NCBI RefSeq assembly: GCF_002869965.1
Contig: NZ_PEBS01000003.1
Coordinates: forward strand, 1 to 64,000
DNA: 64,000 nucleotides
Reading direction: 5' to 3'
DNA from: Janthinobacterium sp. ROICE36
GTDB taxonomy: Bacteria; Pseudomonadota; Gammaproteobacteria; Burkholderiales; Burkholderiaceae_D
Shown: in pieces, positions 1-8,248 of the stretch
How positions within the stretch are numbered: the first letter of the stretch is position 1
How the letters are laid out: the number at the start of each line of letters is the position of its first letter
Translations under genes and position numbers: made by a program
The notes under the pieces: generated by a model
Told to the model about the DNA's origin: nothing
Seen by the model: the letters and a program-made list of their open reading frames with translations, nothing else
The model's database searches: none

Positions 1-148
1 AATACAGCGCCTGGAAATCATCGTTCATGTTGGCCAGGATGGCATCGACCAGTACTCGCAATTTGCGCAAGGGATGCGCATCCGGGATGCGTTCCTCCAA
101 CGAGCGGTAACTGTACAGAGAGTGCTGGGTGACGTCGGTCTTGCGCAT
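1..148 (-). pseudogene. IS transposase, N-terminal part only (cut by window edge)
   Basis: Reading leftward from an ATG at 146-148, the frame stays open to the window edge and encodes 49 residues beginning MRKTDVTQHSLYSYRSLEER, followed by a HPLRKLR stretch. This is the typical opening of DDE transposases of the IS5/IS1182 type (DUF772-like N-terminal domain). The catalytic core lies outside the window, so it is not known whether the gene is intact. It lies just downstream of the molybdenum hydroxylase gene, so the element probably inserted beyond that gene's 3' end. The terminal inverted repeat was not located with confidence. Confidence 0.7.
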
Positions 149-190
149 GATGGCGGTGGGAAAGTGGGGCTGATGAAACAACGTTTACCG

Positions 191-210
191 GCCCGTGATG
201 GTTGACGGGC
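191..210. repeat. Small stem-loop between IS fragment and iorB-like gene
   Basis: GCCCGT at 191-196 and ACGGGC at 205-210 form a 6-bp stem around an 8-nt loop. It lies 24 nt beyond the stop codon of the molybdenum hydroxylase gene. No T-run follows on the minus strand, so it is a weak terminator candidate at best, or it may belong to the end of the insertion element. Confidence 0.3.
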
Positions 211-233
211 ACGGCGATTAATTCAACACCCTG

Positions 234-2378
234 CTAAGCCTTTTTCGCCAGCTGCATGCCGACGGGCAGGGCGCGGATGCACTTGCCCGTGGCGGCGAAG
301 ATGGCGTTGCACAGGGCCGGCGCGATGGGCGGCGTGGCCGGCTCGCCTACGCCGCCCAGCTCCATGTCCAGGGTGCCCGGCACCAGGTGCGTGTGGATTA
401 CGTGCGGTGCATCGGCGGCGCGCAGCACGGCATAGTCGTGGAAATTGCTTTGCTCGACTCTGCCATTCTTGAAACTGATTTCGCCGCTCATGGCCAGCGA
501 CAGGCCCATGATGCAGGCGCCTTCGATCTGCGAGCGCACGCGGTCCGGGTTGATCTGCGGTCCGCAATCCATGGCGATATCGACCCTGGGCACGCTGACT
601 TCACCGGCCGCGTTGATCTCCACCTCGATCACGGCCGCCACATAGGTGACGAAACTGTAGGACACGGCCAGGCCCAGTCCTCGTCCCTTGGGCAGCTTGC
701 GGCCCCAGCCCGCATTGGCAGTGGCCAGCTCGATCACGTGGCGCATGCGGCCGATGTCGACCGGATACTTCGCCGGGTCTGCGCCATAGTTCCAGCCATC
801 GGACAGGTCGGCCGGGTTGATCTTGCGCGCCGGCCCGAGTAAATCCAGCAGGTAGTCGCGATGATCTTTTTTCGCTGCATGCGCCAGTTCGGCCGTGAAC
901 GACTGGATGGCAAACGCGTGCGGGATGTTCGAGACGGAACGGAACCAGCCGATGCGCGTATGCGCCGGCACTTCCGACACTTCGACGCGGATGTTCGCAA
1001 TCGCATACGGCACATTGATGGCCGACATGCCCAGCTCGAACGGCGCCTGCTTGTTCGCGCCGACGGCAAAGGTCGAGGTGATGGTGGGCGCAGCCGTGCG
1101 GTGCAGCCAGGCCGTCGGCATGCCTCTGGCGTCGAACGACGCTTCCAGCCGTTCGACGGATACCGTGTGCAGATAGTCGTGCTGCAGATCGTCGTCGCGC
1201 GTCCACGTCAGCTTGACGGGTGCGCCATCCATGGCTTTGGACAGCAGTGCCGCTTCGACGGCGAAATCGGGTTTCGATTTGCGCCCGAAGCCGCCGCCCA
1301 GCAGGGTCACGTGGACGGTCACGTCGTCATACGCCAGACCCAGGGCCTTGGCAACGTTGCTGCGCGTCGCTTGCGGCGCCTGCACGCAGGCCCACACTTC
1401 GGCCTTGCCGTCGGCGATGCGCACGGTGGCGGCGGCCAGGGTGGCCACCGTCTTGCCCTGGTCGCGCGCCGGGCTGGCCGGCTGGCGCACGGCCGCTTCC
1501 AGGGTCTTGCGGAAAGCCTTCGAATCGTAGCTGCCATTCGGGCCATCGTCCCATTCCATCACCAGCGCTTCGCGGCCCTTGATGGCGGCCCAGGTGTTGC
1601 TGGCAATGACCGCCACGCCGCTCAATGGGTTGAACATGGCAGGCGGCGGACTGCCTGCCAGTTCAACGATGCGCAGCACGCCAGGCACCTTCAGGGCCGC
1701 CGTCTTGTCCACGCTTTTCAGCTTGCCGCCAAATACGGGAGGACGGGCGATGACGGCATACGCCATGCCATCGAGGCGCGTGTCGATGCCGAAGTGGGTG
1801 TTGCCAGTGACGATGTCATGCAAGTCGATGCCGCGCGTGCTGCTTTGGCCTATATAACGCAGCTCGCCGGCCGTTTTCAGGCGGATGCGCGCGCGCGGCG
1901 GCACTGGCAGTTTGGCAGCGTCTTCGGCCAGGGCGCCGAACGACAGAGAGCGGCCGCTGGCCGCATGCACGACCGCATGGTTGGCGGCTTTGACTTCCGT
2001 TACAGGCACGTCCCAGCGCACGGCGGCTGCCGTTTCCAGCATCAGGCGCGCCGTGGCGCCCACGTGGCGCATGGCGCGGAACGAGTGGCGCATGCTGCGC
2101 GAGCCGTCCGTATCCTGGCTGCCGTAGCGCGCCTCGTCGGCAGGCGCCTGCTGCACGCGCACCTGCGCCCAGTCGGCGCCCAGTTCATCGGCCGCCACCA
2201 TGGGCAGGCTGGTGCGGATGCCCTGGCCCATTTCGGAGCGGCGCGCCACGATGGTGACGATGCCGTCGGCGCCGATCGACAGGAAGACCAGGGTGTCGTC
2301 GACCACGCCGCCGGCCATCTTGTCGCCGCCGTATTTGACGGCGTCGGCCGCCATCACCAGGCCGGAAGGGCTGGCCAC
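234..2378 (-). CDS. Xanthine dehydrogenase-family molybdopterin-binding subunit (IorB type)
   Basis: This is the large molybdopterin subunit of an aldehyde/isoquinoline oxidoreductase-type hydroxylase. Family hallmarks include the MGQG motif near residue 50, LGGGFGRKSKPDF in the middle, the AHTRIGWFRSVSN segment and the C-terminal GVGEPATPP motif carrying the catalytic Glu. The 714 residues are close to full family length. The listed start is a GTG, but the frame remains open upstream to a TGA at 2490-2492. That stretch encodes ARRNWLKAAGALAALSLVA, a twin-arginine export signal, yet it contains no ATG, GTG or TTG. The true start is therefore lost, frameshifted or CTG. No 2Fe-2S (IorA) partner is adjacent. 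An XdhC-type maturation gene lies about 3 kb upstream. Confidence 0.8.
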   Translation of the reverse strand: MASPSGLVMAADAVKYGGDKMAGGVVDDTLVFLSIGADGIVTIVARRSEMGQGIRTSLPMVAADELGADWAQVRVQQAPADEARYGSQDTDGSRSMRHSFRAMRHVGATARLMLETAAAVRWDVPVTEVKAANHAVVHAASGRSLSFGALAEDAAKLPVPPRARIRLKTAGELRYIGQSSTRGIDLHDIVTGNTHFGIDTRLDGMAYAVIARPPVFGGKLKSVDKTAALKVPGVLRIVELAGSPPPAMFNPLSGVAVIASNTWAAIKGREALVMEWDDGPNGSYDSKAFRKTLEAAVRQPASPARDQGKTVATLAAATVRIADGKAEVWACVQAPQATRSNVAKALGLAYDDVTVHVTLLGGGFGRKSKPDFAVEAALLSKAMDGAPVKLTWTRDDDLQHDYLHTVSVERLEASFDARGMPTAWLHRTAAPTITSTFAVGANKQAPFELGMSAINVPYAIANIRVEVSEVPAHTRIGWFRSVSNIPHAFAIQSFTAELAHAAKKDHRDYLLDLLGPARKINPADLSDGWNYGADPAKYPVDIGRMRHVIELATANAGWGRKLPKGRGLGLAVSYSFVTYVAAVIEVEINAAGEVSVPRVDIAMDCGPQINPDRVRSQIEGACIMGLSLAMSGEISFKNGRVEQSNFHDYAVLRAADAPHVIHTHLVPGTLDMELGGVGEPATPPIAPALCNAIFAATGKCIRALPVGMQLAKKA

Positions 2379-2522
2379 CAGGCTCAGAGCGGCCAGCGCG
2401 CCGGCGGCCTTGAGCCAGTTGCGCCGCGCAGGCGAAGTGGGTGATGGTGCGGCGAAGCGCGACGGCCATCCGACATACGCATGAGTGCATCAGTATGGGA
2501 TGGTAGCACCAACCGGCCTGCT

Positions 2523-3302
2523 TCAGCGCGGCTGTTCCAGCTGCGCATACACGGCGTCGGCGATCTTGCCCAACTCGGCTTTCGGCAGCTTGGCCGAGAG
2601 GGCGTAGCCCATCTGGCCATCGATCCAGTAAAACACGCCCAGGTCCTTTTCCTGCGTGTAGCGGAAGGCTGTTTCCTGCCTGCCGGCCCGTTCCTTGGCC
2701 ACGTACAGGGTCAGGCGTTTGCCAGTGCCCTCTTCGTACATGAACTGCGCCACGGGGCCGTCGCCATCGCCGGGCAGCAGGCGCCCGCCGATCAAGTGGT
2801 AGCCGAGCGGCGACAGCGCGGGCGGCTGCAAGGTGCTGCCCAGGCGTTTCGACAGCCATTGCACCAGGTGCGCCTCTCGTTCGACCCCCACTTCCACTGG
2901 GTGGCGCACTTCTGGCGTGTAGACGGCATGGGCGATGGCGGCGCTGCGCGCCAGGGAGATCGGGTTGGCGCCGGTGGTCACGCTGCCGCGCAACAGCCAG
3001 CCGCCCATGCCGCCAGCGAACACCAGCACGACGGCCGCTGCCGCCTGCATGGCGGGGCGGTACCAGCCATGGTTGGCGGCCGGCGGGGCCGCCGCCTGCA
3101 GCAGCGCCGGCGGCACGGCTTCCTGCTGCAGAGGATCAAACAGGGCGCGCAATTGCCGGTTTTGCTCGCGCCAGGCGGCGACCCTGGCAGCGTCTTGCGG
3201 ATGCGCGCGCAGGTAGGCATCGATGGCCGCGCGCTGCTCTTCCGGCAAGACGTCGTCGGCCAGGGCATGCAATTGCGCTTCGCTGATGGCTTGCATTGTC
3301 AT
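2523..3302 (-). CDS. Membrane anti-sigma factor for the adjacent ECF sigma factor
   Basis: The 259-aa protein starts with a short cytoplasmic helical domain (about residues 1-80, with a LPEEQRAAIDAYLRAHP segment typical of RsiW/ChrR-like anti-sigma factors). A single membrane segment follows near residues 86-107 (AAAAVVLVFAGGMGGWLLRG), then a periplasmic domain. Its ATG overlaps the stop of the sigma factor gene by 4 nt, so the two are translationally coupled. Classical zinc ligands (HxxxCxxC) are not evident, so this is probably a non-zinc anti-sigma factor. It should hold the sigma factor at the membrane until a periplasmic signal arrives. The signal is unknown. Confidence 0.8.
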   Translation of the reverse strand: MTMQAISEAQLHALADDVLPEEQRAAIDAYLRAHPQDAARVAAWREQNRQLRALFDPLQQEAVPPALLQAAAPPAANHGWYRPAMQAAAAVVLVFAGGMGGWLLRGSVTTGANPISLARSAAIAHAVYTPEVRHPVEVGVEREAHLVQWLSKRLGSTLQPPALSPLGYHLIGGRLLPGDGDGPVAQFMYEEGTGKRLTLYVAKERAGRQETAFRYTQEKDLGVFYWIDGQMGYALSAKLPKAELGKIADAVYAQLEQPR

Positions 3303-3826
3303 TTCACGACTTTCAGGATGGGAGGGCCGCTGCCCTGGCTGCCGGCAGGGCGACCATCGAGCAGGGTGCGCAGTTTATCGCGCCCGCGCGACAGTCGCGA
3401 CATCACGGTGCCGACGGGGATGTCCAGCGTGGACGCCACCTGCTCGTACGGCATTTGTTCGAGCGCGACCAGCAGGATTACTTCGCGCTGTCCCAGCGGC
3501 AAACGGGCCAGCGCCGCATCCATTTCGCCGATGGCGATGGCTTGCCCCGGCGCGCGCTCCGGGGCGGGCAGCACGCTGTCGTCGTCCAGCTCCTGCAGTG
3601 CCAGGCCGGGGCGGCGCAGCTGATCCACGTGCAGGTTGTGCATGATGGAGAACAGCCAGGGCCGCATGTCGCTGCCCCGCTGCCATTGATCCAGCCTGCG
3701 CCAGGCCCGCTCCACGGTGTCCTGCACCAAGTCGTCCGCATGCAGGGCACCCACCAGCGCGCGCGCATAGCGGCGCAGGCCGGGCAGGCAGGCTTGCAGC
3801 TGGCCGCTGTCCTCTGGCGTGGTCAT
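3299..3826 (-). CDS. ECF-type RNA polymerase sigma-70 factor
   Basis: The 175-aa protein has only the sigma-2 and sigma-4 regions expected of an ECF factor. Region 2 contains ALVGALHADDLVQDTVERAW and MRPWLFSIMHNLHVDQLRR. Region 4 contains LPLGQREVILLVALEQMPYE followed by the helix-turn-helix VASTLDIPVGTVMSRLSRGR. It is transcribed leftward after the secreted-protein gene and overlaps the anti-sigma gene by 4 nt. Such triplets are usually autoregulated. The promoter sequence it recognises could not be established by eye. Confidence 0.9.
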   Translation of the reverse strand: MTTPEDSGQLQACLPGLRRYARALVGALHADDLVQDTVERAWRRLDQWQRGSDMRPWLFSIMHNLHVDQLRRPGLALQELDDDSVLPAPERAPGQAIAIGEMDAALARLPLGQREVILLVALEQMPYEQVASTLDIPVGTVMSRLSRGRDKLRTLLDGRPAGSQGSGPPILKVVK

Positions 3827-3847
3827 CGTCGGGGCGGGAAGGGAGGC

Positions 3848-4213
3848 TTACGGCTTGACGACGTGCCACACGTTCTTGAACTTGTCGCCGGCCACGTCGC
3901 CCGGCTTCTTGTCTTCCTTGTACAGGTACAAGGGCTTGCCCTTGTAGGTCAGCTGCATGGCACCGTTGTCTTCGCGCTTGATGCTGCCATACGGGGCGGC
4001 GGGCGCAGCGTCGGTGGCGATGACGGCAGGCCAGGCAACCAGGCAGCCGCCGCTGCAGGCGCTCTTGCCGCTGTCGGCGACATCCTTGTCGAACATATAC
4101 ACGGTCATGCCGGTGGCGTTGACCAGCATGCCGTTGGCGGGCATGACGTCGGCGGCGAAGGCCAGCGGGGCGGAAAGCAGGGCGGCGAGGGTGGCGATAG
4201 TGGTAAAGCGCAT
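3848..4213 (-). CDS. Small secreted protein of the COG4315 (Yx[FWY]xxD repeat) type
   Basis: The 121-aa product begins with a Sec signal peptide (MRFTTIATLAALLSAPLAFA, cut after AFA). It carries the two short repeats of this family: MTVYMFDKD near residue 36 and LYLYKEDKK near residue 96. A CSGGCLVAWP segment lies between them. Proteins of this kind are periplasmic or surface-exposed and of unknown biochemical role; some occur next to ECF sigma factors. The gene leads the sigma/anti-sigma operon with 21 nt between genes, and a good ribosome-binding site (AAGGAGA) precedes the ATG. It could be part of the signal system or simply a target of the sigma factor. Confidence 0.75.
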   Translation of the reverse strand: MRFTTIATLAALLSAPLAFAADVMPANGMLVNATGMTVYMFDKDVADSGKSACSGGCLVAWPAVIATDAAPAAPYGSIKREDNGAMQLTYKGKPLYLYKEDKKPGDVAGDKFKNVWHVVKP

Positions 4214-4270
4214 GATGGTCTCCTTGTGGTTTGTGGGGCTTGCAAGGGATAGACGTTGACCACCCGCCGT

Positions 4271-5188
4271 TTATTCCCGTTCTGGCGCATTATTTTTTTC
4301 CGGTGCATGCAGGCTGGCCCACAGGTGGGCGGCGGCCATGGTGCGGTGCGGCGCGTACTGGCGCAGCCATTGTTCCGTGCGCGCCATGTCCGGTTTTACC
4401 TCCTCGCCGAGCAGCTTTTGCAGGGCGGCGCGGATGGCCACGTCGCCGTGCAGCGAACAGTCGGCGTAGCCGTAGCCGCGCAGCAGCGCGTAGTTGACGG
4501 TCCAGGGGCCGATGCCCTTCACGGCCAGCAGCGCTTGCGAAATGGCTGCCACGTCGCCGGACTGCGGCAGCTCAAGCGACAGCTCTCCGTCGTTGACGAG
4601 ATGCGCCAGGCGCAGCACGGTTTCCGCCTTGGCGCGCGAGAATTTACGGCTGGTCAGTTCTTCCATCGACAACCTTGCCACGTCGCGCGCCTCCGGGTAG
4701 CACCACAAACCGCTGCCGTGCTGGCGCCCCGCCTGCAAGATAAAGGTGCGGCGCAGTGAAATGGCGAACGACAGGTTGATCTGCTGGCCGATGATGGCCC
4801 AGGTCAGCGCCTCGAAGGGGCTGGCCGATTGCACGATGCGCAAGCCCGGGTTGAGGCGAATCAAAGGCGCCAGCAGCGGGTCGCCGGCGGCCAGTTGGGC
4901 GAATGGCTGCGGATCGATGCGCAGGCCGAGGATGTTGAGCAAGACGCCGTGCAGCGGCGTTTGCAGATCGCCACTGGCGCTGCCGTCGATCTCGGCCTGG
5001 CAGACGGCCGCAGCGTCCGTGAACGCCACATCCAGCACGACAGGCACGCCGGCCAGCAGGATGCCCTTGCGCAAGCCTGTCGCGGTGACCTGTTCCGCCA
5101 CGCCTTGCGCATCACGGCTGTGGAAGGCGATGACATTGTCGCGGCGGTAGCCGGCGGGCAGGGGGAGCGTCCAGTGCAGCAGGGTCAT
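4271..5188 (-). CDS. alkA: DNA-3-methyladenine glycosylase II (AlkA)
   Basis: This base-excision repair enzyme removes alkylated purines from DNA. The 305-aa protein has an AlkA N-terminal domain and a helix-hairpin-helix GPD core. IIGQQINLSFAISLRRTF opens the core, VKGIGPWTVNYALLRGYG is the hairpin, and the Asp in CSLHGDVAIR sits at the expected catalytic position. No Ada domain is fused to it. The gene stands alone between the ECF operon and the xdhC-like gene on the same strand, without obvious coupling. Confidence 0.9.
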   Translation of the reverse strand: MTLLHWTLPLPAGYRRDNVIAFHSRDAQGVAEQVTATGLRKGILLAGVPVVLDVAFTDAAAVCQAEIDGSASGDLQTPLHGVLLNILGLRIDPQPFAQLAAGDPLLAPLIRLNPGLRIVQSASPFEALTWAIIGQQINLSFAISLRRTFILQAGRQHGSGLWCYPEARDVARLSMEELTSRKFSRAKAETVLRLAHLVNDGELSLELPQSGDVAAISQALLAVKGIGPWTVNYALLRGYGYADCSLHGDVAIRAALQKLLGEEVKPDMARTEQWLRQYAPHRTMAAAHLWASLHAPEKNNAPERE

Positions 5189-5256
5189 GGTGGGCCAAAG
5201 TCAGGGAAGGTAGCAGGGGCGCGCCCCTGGCGCATCTTGTTTCTTGCTTTCAGACT

Positions 5257-6264
5257 TCAGCGCACGCAGAGGTCCGGGTTAGGCGGCGTCAAGGCGGCCG
5301 CATGCTGGATCTGCAGCGCCTCGGGCACGCCGTTTTTCACGGCCGTCAGTTCTGCCAGGATGGAGATGGCGATTTCGGCCGGCGTCTTGCTGCCGATGTA
5401 CAGGCCGATGGGCGCATGCAGGCGCGCCAGCTGCCCGGCACTGACGTCGAACTGCAGCAGACGCTCGCGGCGCTTTGCATTGTTGGCGCGCGAGCCGATG
5501 GCGCCCACGTAAAAGGCAGGAGATTTGAGTGCTTCCATCAGGGCCAGGTCGTCGAGCTTGGGATCGTGCGTGAGGGCGACGACGGCGCTGCGGCTGTCAA
5601 GCTTTAATTCCAGCACCAGATCGTCGGGCATGGCGTGCAGCAGCGGCACGCCCGGCACGTTCCAGCCGCCCCGGTATTCTTCGCGCGGGTCGCAGACGAT
5701 GACGTGGTAATCCATGGCCGTGGCGATTTGCGCCACGAAGCGCGACAGCTGGCTGGCGCCGATGATCAGCAAACGCCAGCGCGGGCCGTGCTGCGTGGTG
5801 AGTACCGCGCCTTCCCGGGCCAGCACGGCGCCCGGCACGGCGGTGTGCAGGGTGACGGCGCCGCTGTGTAGGTCGAGCCGGCGTTCGACCAGTTCATGCG
5901 CTTCCAGGCGCGCCAGCAGTTGGGCCACGCCGCTGCCTGCATGCAGCGGTTCGATGGCCAGTTCGATGGTGCCGCCGCAGGGCAGGCCGAAGCGGTGCGC
6001 CTCATCGGCGCTGATGCCGTAGCTGACGATGTCGGGCTGCGTGCGCACGATGCCGTGCACGCGGACGGTGTCGATCAGGTCATCCTCGATGCAGCCGCCG
6101 GAAACGGAACCGACCACCGTGCCATCGTCGCAGATGGCCAGGGTGGCGCCCACGGGACGGGGGCTGGAGCCCCAGGTCTTGACGACGGTGACGAGTTCGC
6201 AGCGGTGGCCGGCGGCGAGCCAGGCGGCGCTGGTTTTCAGAACTTCAAGGTCGATGCTGTCCAT
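5257..6264 (-). CDS. XdhC/CoxI-family molybdenum hydroxylase maturation protein
   Basis: XdhC proteins bind the molybdenum cofactor, help insert its sulfurated form into xanthine dehydrogenase-family enzymes, and shield it. The N-terminal XdhC_CoxI domain is visible (ATVVKTWGSSPRPVGA-like region and VVGSVSGGCIEDDL). The C-terminal Rossmann domain has RWRLLIIGASQLSRFVA and VGAIGSRANNAKRRERL. I chose the ATG at 6262-6264 (MDSIDLEVLK) because it matches the family N-terminus; a TTG 36 nt upstream extends the frame without family support. Its likely client in this window is the IorB-type subunit at 234-2378. Confidence 0.85.
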   Translation of the reverse strand: MDSIDLEVLKTSAAWLAAGHRCELVTVVKTWGSSPRPVGATLAICDDGTVVGSVSGGCIEDDLIDTVRVHGIVRTQPDIVSYGISADEAHRFGLPCGGTIELAIEPLHAGSGVAQLLARLEAHELVERRLDLHSGAVTLHTAVPGAVLAREGAVLTTQHGPRWRLLIIGASQLSRFVAQIATAMDYHVIVCDPREEYRGGWNVPGVPLLHAMPDDLVLELKLDSRSAVVALTHDPKLDDLALMEALKSPAFYVGAIGSRANNAKRRERLLQFDVSAGQLARLHAPIGLYIGSKTPAEIAISILAELTAVKNGVPEALQIQHAAALTPPNPDLCVR

Positions 6265-6364
6265 GGGCCGCGAGAGTTGGATGCCGCATGTTTGCGGCAA
6301 AGTATGGAATACTATTCAAGATTGTGGATATACTACCGGTTCCACCACCCTGCGGAGAATTTTC

Positions 6365-6505
6365 ATGTCAAATGAAGTCAAGACGCAAGAAGAGGGTATT
6401 CCCAAGTTCGGCAAGCTGCTCGTTGTCCTGTTTTTAGCCGTGGTGTTCTGCGGTGCCCTGACCTGGATCATGGGCACCTACTTCCCGAACTTCCCGGGCG
6501 CCTGA
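6365..6505 (+). CDS. 46-aa single-span membrane protein of unknown function
   Basis: The ATG at 6365 follows a purine-rich ribosome-binding site (GCGGAGAAT). The peptide has a charged N-terminus (MSNEVKTQEEGIPKFGK), one hydrophobic span at about residues 19-38 (LLVVLFLAVVFCGALTWIMG) and the ending TYFPNFPGA. Two acidic and two Lys residues before the span suggest a defined orientation, but I cannot assign it. No function is recognised. It is divergent from xdhC and convergent with the M48-like gene. The host-like codon use and a plausible ribosome-binding site are why I treat it as a real gene. Confidence 0.6.
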   Translation: MSNEVKTQEEGIPKFGKLLVVLFLAVVFCGALTWIMGTYFPNFPGA

Positions 6506-6528
6506 GCAAACCTGCTGCATCAGGTTGA

Positions 6529-6652
6529 AGAACGTCTGACAGAACCGTAGCGAGCGGCAGCGATTTGTGGCCGAGAAGCGCAACTGTGCTTGAGCACAGT
6601 GAGCATCGCAGACCGCAAAGCGCGACGCGCAGTAGGTTATGGTAGGCGTTCT
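6529..6652. repeat. 124-nt imperfect palindromic (REP/MITE-like) element
   Basis: The ends are imperfect inverted repeats: AGAACGTCTGACAGAACC at 6529-6546 against the reverse complement of 6635-6652, matching at 14 of 18 positions. The exact centre is a perfect hairpin, CTGTGC-TTGA-GCACAG at 6584-6599. The arms between also pair loosely, so the whole segment can fold into one long stem. It fills the gap between two convergent genes, and its right end reaches into the stop codon of the M48-like gene. It may act as a bidirectional terminator or be a non-autonomous mobile element. Confidence 0.6.
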
Positions 6653-7754
6653 AAGGCTTGAGCGGCTTTTTTGCCGCCTGCTTTGCGCGCACGTCCGTGA
6701 CGGCGCGGTTGATGGCCGCCATGCGCGAGTTGGTGCCCGGATGCAGGGCCGTGTAGCCGTTGGCCACCGTGGCCGGCACTTGCGTGGCCAGGCGCTGCCA
6801 GAAGCGTGCAGCGTTGTCGACATTGTAGCCAGCGCGCGCCAGCAGGTAGATGGCCAGGGTGTCGGCTTGCACGTCGAGTTCCTGCGGCATGGCCTTGATG
6901 CCGGCGGCGCCCGTCAGCATTGAGACGTCGGGCTGCACGGCGCCCAGGCTGTCGATGATGCTGCCGGCCGTACCCGCCGTGCGCTGGCTGCGCGCGTGAT
7001 CGAGGATGTTGTGCGCCATTTCGCGGGCGATGACGAAGGCGATGCCTTCGTCGTTTTGCGCCGCATTGACCATGCCGCGCGTGAGCATGATGCGCGCGCC
7101 GTCCGAATACGCGTTGATATTGTCCGCATTGCCCAGGGCGACGCGGAAGGCGCAGGCGCGTGTGACGGGAATCTTCAAGTCCTGTTGCTGGCCGTCGCGG
7201 GCGATGGTCATGTTCAGGCTGGCGCTCTTGGAGGCCAGCGGACCGACGATGGCGCCGAACGGGCCTTCGGCCTTGGGACCGGAGGGCAGCGGCTTGCCTT
7301 CGGCGGCCAGCAAGCCATCGCCCCTGCGCAAGCCGGCGCGCGCGGCGCCGCTGCCAGGCAGCACGCCCGAGACCTGCATCTGTTCGCCGTAGCCGAGCGC
7401 AGCCTGCGCCGCGTCTGCATAGATGCCCGGGTAGGAGTATTTGTTCTGCGCCGTGAAGCCCAGCAGGTTGCGCGCGTACGTCTTGCACAGGTCCGCATTG
7501 TTGATCAGCAGGGGCGCCGAGACTTTCGACAGGCGGTCCTGCAGCGCCACCATCTTCACCAGGTCTTCCTGCGCCGCCTTCTGTTGCGCCGTCAGTGCCG
7601 GCGCGTCGGGCGCCGGCACGACGTTGAACGGGCCACTGACATTCGTCGTCGGCGTGGTGCAGCCGGCCAGAATGGCCACGCCGGCCAACAAGAGGGGAGT
7701 GGCCAATCGGCGCAGCGAAGTCTGGGCTGGGATCAGATGGCGGAAACCTGGCAT
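6651..7754 (-). CDS. M48-like lipoprotein with PDZ-type domain and altered zinc motif
   Basis: The chosen ATG at 7752-7754 is preceded by AAGGA and gives a lipoprotein signal peptide ending in LAGC (Cys32), so the 367-aa protein should be membrane-anchored. Residues about 120-160 resemble a PDZ domain (VSGVLPGSGAARAGLRRGDGLL). Residues 241-253 align with the M48 metalloprotease helix, but HExxH is replaced by RExxH (AREMAH, Arg244). The downstream Glu region (QELDVQADTLAIYLLARAGY) is present. It is either a catalytically dead relative or a protein with a point mutation. It follows dut by 10 nt and is probably the last gene of the ribF-to-dut run. Confidence 0.75.
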   Translation of the reverse strand: MPGFRHLIPAQTSLRRLATPLLLAGVAILAGCTTPTTNVSGPFNVVPAPDAPALTAQQKAAQEDLVKMVALQDRLSKVSAPLLINNADLCKTYARNLLGFTAQNKYSYPGIYADAAQAALGYGEQMQVSGVLPGSGAARAGLRRGDGLLAAEGKPLPSGPKAEGPFGAIVGPLASKSASLNMTIARDGQQQDLKIPVTRACAFRVALGNADNINAYSDGARIMLTRGMVNAAQNDEGIAFVIAREMAHNILDHARSQRTAGTAGSIIDSLGAVQPDVSMLTGAAGIKAMPQELDVQADTLAIYLLARAGYNVDNAARFWQRLATQVPATVANGYTALHPGTNSRMAAINRAVTDVRAKQAAKKPLKP

Positions 7755-7764
7755 AAGAAAATCC

Positions 7765-8214
7765 TTAATGTTTGCCGGTGCTGCCGAAACCGCCAGCACC
7801 GCGTTCGCTGTCGCCGAATTCCTCGACGACGTTAAAGCCCACTTGCAGCACCGGCACGATAATCAGTTGTGCCAGGCGTTCCATGGGATTGAGCGTGAAT
7901 GCGCTCTGGCCCCGGTTCCAGGTCGATACCATCAGCTGACCCTGGTAATCGGAGTCGATCAAGCCTACCAGATTCCCTAAAACGATGCCGTTTTTGTGGC
8001 CCATGCCGCTGCGCGGCAAAATCATGGCCGCATACGAGGGGTCGCCGATGTGGATCGCCAGGCCGGTGGGAATGAGCACCGTCTGCCCCGCTTCGATGGT
8101 GATGGCTTCGTCTATGCAGGCGCGCAGATCCAGTCCGGCGCTGCCGGGCGTGGCGTAGGCCGGCAACAGTTCTTGCATGCGGGCGTCGAGGATCTTGATG
8201 TCGATATTTTTCAT
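7765..8214 (-). CDS. dut: dUTP diphosphatase (dUTPase)
   Basis: It hydrolyses dUTP to dUMP and pyrophosphate, keeping uracil out of DNA and feeding thymidylate synthesis. The 149-aa trimeric-type enzyme shows the conserved motifs in order: [31 protein letters not shown] with the catalytic Asp in LIDSDYQG, and the C-terminal lid [12 protein letters not shown]. It lies between coaBC and the M48-like gene on the same strand, in the order coaBC-dut seen in many proteobacteria. Confidence 0.97.
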   Translation of the reverse strand: MKNIDIKILDARMQELLPAYATPGSAGLDLRACIDEAITIEAGQTVLIPTGLAIHIGDPSYAAMILPRSGMGHKNGIVLGNLVGLIDSDYQGQLMVSTWNRGQSAFTLNPMERLAQLIIVPVLQVGFNVVEEFGDSERGAGGFGSTGKH

Positions 8215-8248
8215 GAATCTGATTAACTGAGCTAAGTCGTATAAAGGG

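Noticed and set aside
2481-3623. 380-codon plus-strand frame opposite the sigma/anti-sigma genes
   Set aside because: No ribosome-binding site or domain; the opposite strand carries clear sigma and anti-sigma proteins with coupled overlap.
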